Below, piece by piece: positions 60,961 through 64,000 of a DNA stretch of 64,000 bases (positions are counted from its first letter, which is position 1; each line of letters begins with the position of its first letter). The notes below the pieces were generated by a model. That model did not search any database. It was not told the DNA's origin and was given only the letters and a program-made list of their open reading frames with translations. This DNA is from Panulirus ornatus (taxonomy: Eukaryota; Arthropoda; Malacostraca; Decapoda; Palinuridae): the NCBI RefSeq assembly GCF_036320965.1, contig NC_092270.1, positions 17,839,940 to 17,903,939 on the forward strand, given 5' to 3'. The translations under genes were made by a program, and so were the position numbers.

Positions 60961-61104
60961 AATCTTGAATAGTAAGAATCATGTAATAAAGCTGATTGAT
61001 AGAAAATGAGATGATAGAAATCTGAGTTGGATGAAAGAATGCAATACAAGTACACGAATCTAAATGCCATGCTGACATACATCCATTTTTGATCCATTTC
61101 GAGA

Positions 61105-61670
61105 TCTGTATCCTTTTTAAATCAGGTATTCCCAATCGCCAGTTCTTTTCAGCACGACTCCACAAGCCCTTCACCATGTCCATTCATAACACTGAATACT
61201 ACATGTGCACAAATTATACCTTCAGCTGCCACATTACTAACCTTTGCATTTAGGTTGCCCATCTGTAATACCCAATGTTGTACTCTAAAACTGTTGTCAC
61301 ACTCTCTTGACTTCTCCCAAAACACTTGCCCCTCATGATCTTTCTTCTCATGGCCAGGTGCATAAGCACAATGAACACCCATCTTTTGCCATTCATTTAT
61401 GTTTTACCCACATCTTTTTAGAACTTACTTCCTTGCACTTTATCACATGCTCCCACAACTTGTGTTTCAGAAAGGAGTAGTAGTGATATTCCTTATCTCT
61501 TGCCCTCTCGCCAACCCTTGACTTTACTCCTAAGACATTTCCAAACCATTCTTTCTCTTCACCCGTAAGCTTTGTTTCACTTGGAGCCAGATAATCCAGG
61601 TTTCTTTTCTCAAACATACTACCCATCTCTCTTCTCTTGGTTACATCCTCAAACATTGACACCCTAGTTT
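61105..61670 (-). pseudogene. LINE endonuclease N-terminal half, part of the interrupted old LINE
   Basis: Minus-strand frames 61393-61662 and 61149-61382 give MSMFEDVTKRREMGSMFEKR, NLDYLAPSETKLTGEEKEWF and, after frame changes, MGNLNAKVSNVAAEGIICAH and SVMNGHGEGLVE. SETK and GNLNA correspond to conserved APE-endonuclease motifs. The sequence joins the SDH part at 57500 once the inserted DNA is ignored. Confidence 0.8.
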
Positions 61671-61676
61671 GAACCT

Positions 61677-61830
61677 TAGAGGAAGATGAGCACTCCCCTC
61701 TTGGCTCCTTCTGTTTCCTCTTTTAGATATTGAAATAAAAGAAGGGGAGGGTTTCCAGGCCCCCTGCTTCCGCTCCCTTTAGTTGTTTTCTACATCGGGC
61801 AGGGAATATGGAGATAGAATTCTTTCTCCC
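61677..61830 (-). mobile_element. LINE 5' UTR (same head as the short non-autonomous element)
   Basis: Reversed, it reads tattccctgc...tagaa, actaaagggagcgg, gggggcctggaaaccctccc, then gaggaaacagaaggagccaa, and flows directly into the endonuclease ORF at 61662. The same head is found at 350-480 attached to the 3' hairpin instead. This suggests the old LINE (55860-57540 plus 61105-61830) was originally full length or nearly so. Confidence 0.65.
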
Positions 61831-63235
61831 TACCTCAGGAACAGTAAGATAATTGATATATGAATTTTTTTTGGGTATGCATGTGTAGATTTACAAATCT
61901 GTATGCTGAAATGTAACAAATGGAACTGTTTGTTAACACAAAAGAAACTTCTGTAGAGAAAAGTTACTTCATAACCTGTCCACTCTATCCCTGTCTGCCC
62001 AACTAGCAAGGTGTGCCACTCTACTGCCACCTGTATGAACATTCATACTCCATAAATAGAACTTATGGGTGAGCTCATCAAATGATCATTCTAATTTCTG
62101 GGGAGGAGGGCAAAGTGGAAATGTATGATAGCAAGAGCAAGGAGGATGCACTTACAAGAATGGGAGCTGAGCCCCATACAGGTTTTATGGCAGTGACTGT
62201 AGGCCTGTGCATATCCCTTTAATAACCATGACTGCAATATCTTAATTCATAAGAAATATAGTGGCTTTTTTTTCTGTGCCCCCCTTAATGAACCATGTAA
62301 TTTTTATTTACACTGTATAGCATTAGGCAGAAAACACTTGTGCACAGAAAGTGTTGAAAAAAAATAGGAGTTTTGGTCTTCTTTTAATAAAGATGAATTT
62401 TGATTTCAAAATCTGTGACATCTTTCTTTAGGGTTAATAGAAACCTCAAGCCATATTGCTCATTATGTCAACTTTGGTTATTTTCCAAGAAAGATTTATA
62501 GGCTCTTGTGCAGTAATCTTCGGAATTTTGGGATTGATTCCCAAACCATGAAAAGAAGGTTATTGGTTATTTGCAATGATTATTTATTTATATTGTGTAA
62601 AGTTTTCTGCATTGATATCTTGTATGTGATGAGTTTTCAGCATAACATAAGATTTTGAGAAAATTTTTCAAATACATGTTTTACTTTACTTATATCACTT
62701 TCTTTCAACTTATATAGGACCAGAAAGAAGGAATCTGTTTTGGTAGATTGGGTTTCACACCCCATTGTGGCTTTATACTACAGTCTTGATCCAATGAAAG
62801 CTAGGAGTTCAGGGAAAGTATGGGACTAAGTATAATGATCCAAGAGAAATATGTTGGCATCATGGAACCCAGTCATTACCAACATTATTGAAGAAATCTC
62901 AGCGACTGACTTTGGAAACCAGTTGCATATGTAGAAATTAGCACATGCAAATAAGAAATTCCTGAATGTATTTGGAAAAAAAAATTTTTAGTTGTTACTT
63001 GTCCAGGAAGTGATTGTACAAAATACACACCAGTAAGAGCTTTCCATAAACAACCCATGGAGGACTGTTGTTTTTATAATTTTTTATACTTTTCAAACAA
63101 ATTTGGACTTTTGATAATTGTAGTAACTTTCCTTTAAGAAGGTAAATTAATTAGTATTGAAACAAAGTGGCACAGGGAGAGTAAATATATAGTTAAAAGT
63201 TTTACCTCGGTTATTCACAAAATTAGGTAAGATAC
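61831..63235. other. AT-rich single-copy stretch
   Basis: No gene, RNA or mobile element is recognised. The short minus frame 61830-62042 has no domain. Confidence 0.45.
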
Positions 63236-64000
63236 ATCAGAGACTGAGTACAGAATGGAAAAAGGTGAGAACAATGTAAGTAAGGGGAGTGGGGGAGGAA
63301 TGGGATGTATTTAGGGAATCAGTGATGGATTGCACAAAAGATGCTTGTGGCATGAGAAGAGTGGGAGGTGGGTTGATTAGAAAGGGTAGCGAGTGGTGGG
63401 ATGAAGTAAGATTATTAGTGAAAGAGAAGAGAGAGGCATTTGGACGATTTTTGCAGGAAAAAAATGCAATTGAGTGGGAGATGCATAAAAGAAAGAGACA
63501 GGAGGTCAAGAGAAAGGTGCAAGAGGTGAAAATGAGAGTTGGGGTGAGAGAGTATCATTAAATTTTAGGGAGAATAAAAAGATGTTCTGGAAGGAGGTAA
63601 ACAAAGTGCATAAGACAAGGGAGCAAATGGGAACTTCAGTGAAGGGCGCAAATGGGGAGGTGATAACAAGTAGTGGGGATGTGAGAAGGAGATAATGAGT
63701 ATTTTGAAGGTTTGTTGAATGTGTTTGATGATAGAGTGGCAGATATAGGGTGTCTTGGTCGAGGTGGTGTGCAAAGTGAGAGGGTTAGGGAAAATGATTT
63801 GGTAAACAGAGAAGAGGTAGTAAAAGCTTTGCTGAAGATGAAAGCCGGCAAGGCAGCAGGTTTGGATGGTATTGCAGTGGAATTTATTAAAAAAGGGGGT
63901 GACTGTATTATTGACTGGTTGGTAAGGTTATTTAATGTATGTATGACTCATGGTGAGGTGCCTGAGGATTGGCGGAATGCGTGCATAGTGCCATTGTACA
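63236..64000 (+). mobile_element. LINE copy, plus strand, runs off the right edge
   Basis: It starts in the linker (agactgagtacagaatggaa, the RLSTEWKKVR codons) and continues through GMRRVGGGLIRKGSEWWDE, KREAFGRFLQEKN, WKEVNK, EYFEGLLNVFDD and REEVVKAL to the RT fingers (PEDWRNACIVPLY) at 64000. Stops and frameshifts occur at about 63559 and 63692. A 3-base deletion removes one E of WDEE. The nearest relatives in the window are the third concatemer copy and the 48395-50423 copy. Confidence 0.9.

Overview
The window looks like non-coding, repeat-dominated nuclear DNA from an arthropod. A decapod crustacean is my best guess. The support is a degenerate interstitial (TTAGG)n telomere-type tract at 9221-9362, the abundance of long (CA)n, (TC)n and (TA)n microsatellites and minisatellites, and one very numerous APE-endonuclease non-LTR retrotransposon (LINE) family in many age classes. 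I found no host protein-coding gene, tRNA or rRNA that I can defend. Every recognisable protein fragment belongs to a transposable element.

Layout. 1-1 kb: LINE 3' ends and a short non-autonomous relative. 2.05-11.7 kb: six tandem arrays almost back to back (18-20, 39, 20, 22, 5 and 44 bp units). 12.2-14.6 kb: a badly decayed LINE that carries a 51-bp minisatellite inside its endonuclease region. 14.8-18.0 kb: a 50-bp array of about 64 units. 18.6-22.4 kb: two LINEs head to head. 22.95-26.3 kb: a 37-bp array of about 87 perfect hairpins. 26.6-31 kb: CA-rich, 27-bp, 27-bp and 40-bp arrays and a LINE 3' end. At about 31 kb the character changes. From there to 64 kb tandem repeats nearly vanish, and LINE insertions sit in AT-rich single-copy DNA together with a hAT transposase relic (32.3-33.2 kb), a pogo-type MITE (55.4-55.8 kb) and a Tigger/jerky-type transposase relic (60.4-61.0 kb).

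The LINE family. Pieces from different copies give the order: 5' UTR (61677-61830), endonuclease with SETK, GDLNA and SDHY motifs, a linker, reverse transcriptase (motif A FMDLEKAYD, motif B GLRQGCVMSP, motif C FADD), a C-terminal GHMERM...GRPNWRWKDGV region, then a 3' UTR ending in a short hairpin (core CTCGCTAACGCGGGAG) and an A-rich or (TA)n tail. I tentatively place it near the RTE-type clades. Several copies have clear target-site duplications. No copy in the window is full length and intact.

Most interesting points: (1) a 5.4-kb LINE concatemer bounded by a single 9-bp duplication, in which the 3' UTR and poly(A) of one copy are fused in frame to the reverse transcriptase of the next (35.1-40.5 kb); (2) two independent minisatellites that grew out of LINE coding sequence (3.7-4.5 and 12.3-12.9 kb); (3) a short non-autonomous element that appears to be the LINE 5' UTR joined to the LINE 3' hairpin; (4) the tandem hairpin array; (5) higher-order repeat structure inside several arrays; (6) a sharp boundary between a minisatellite-rich and a LINE-rich compartment.
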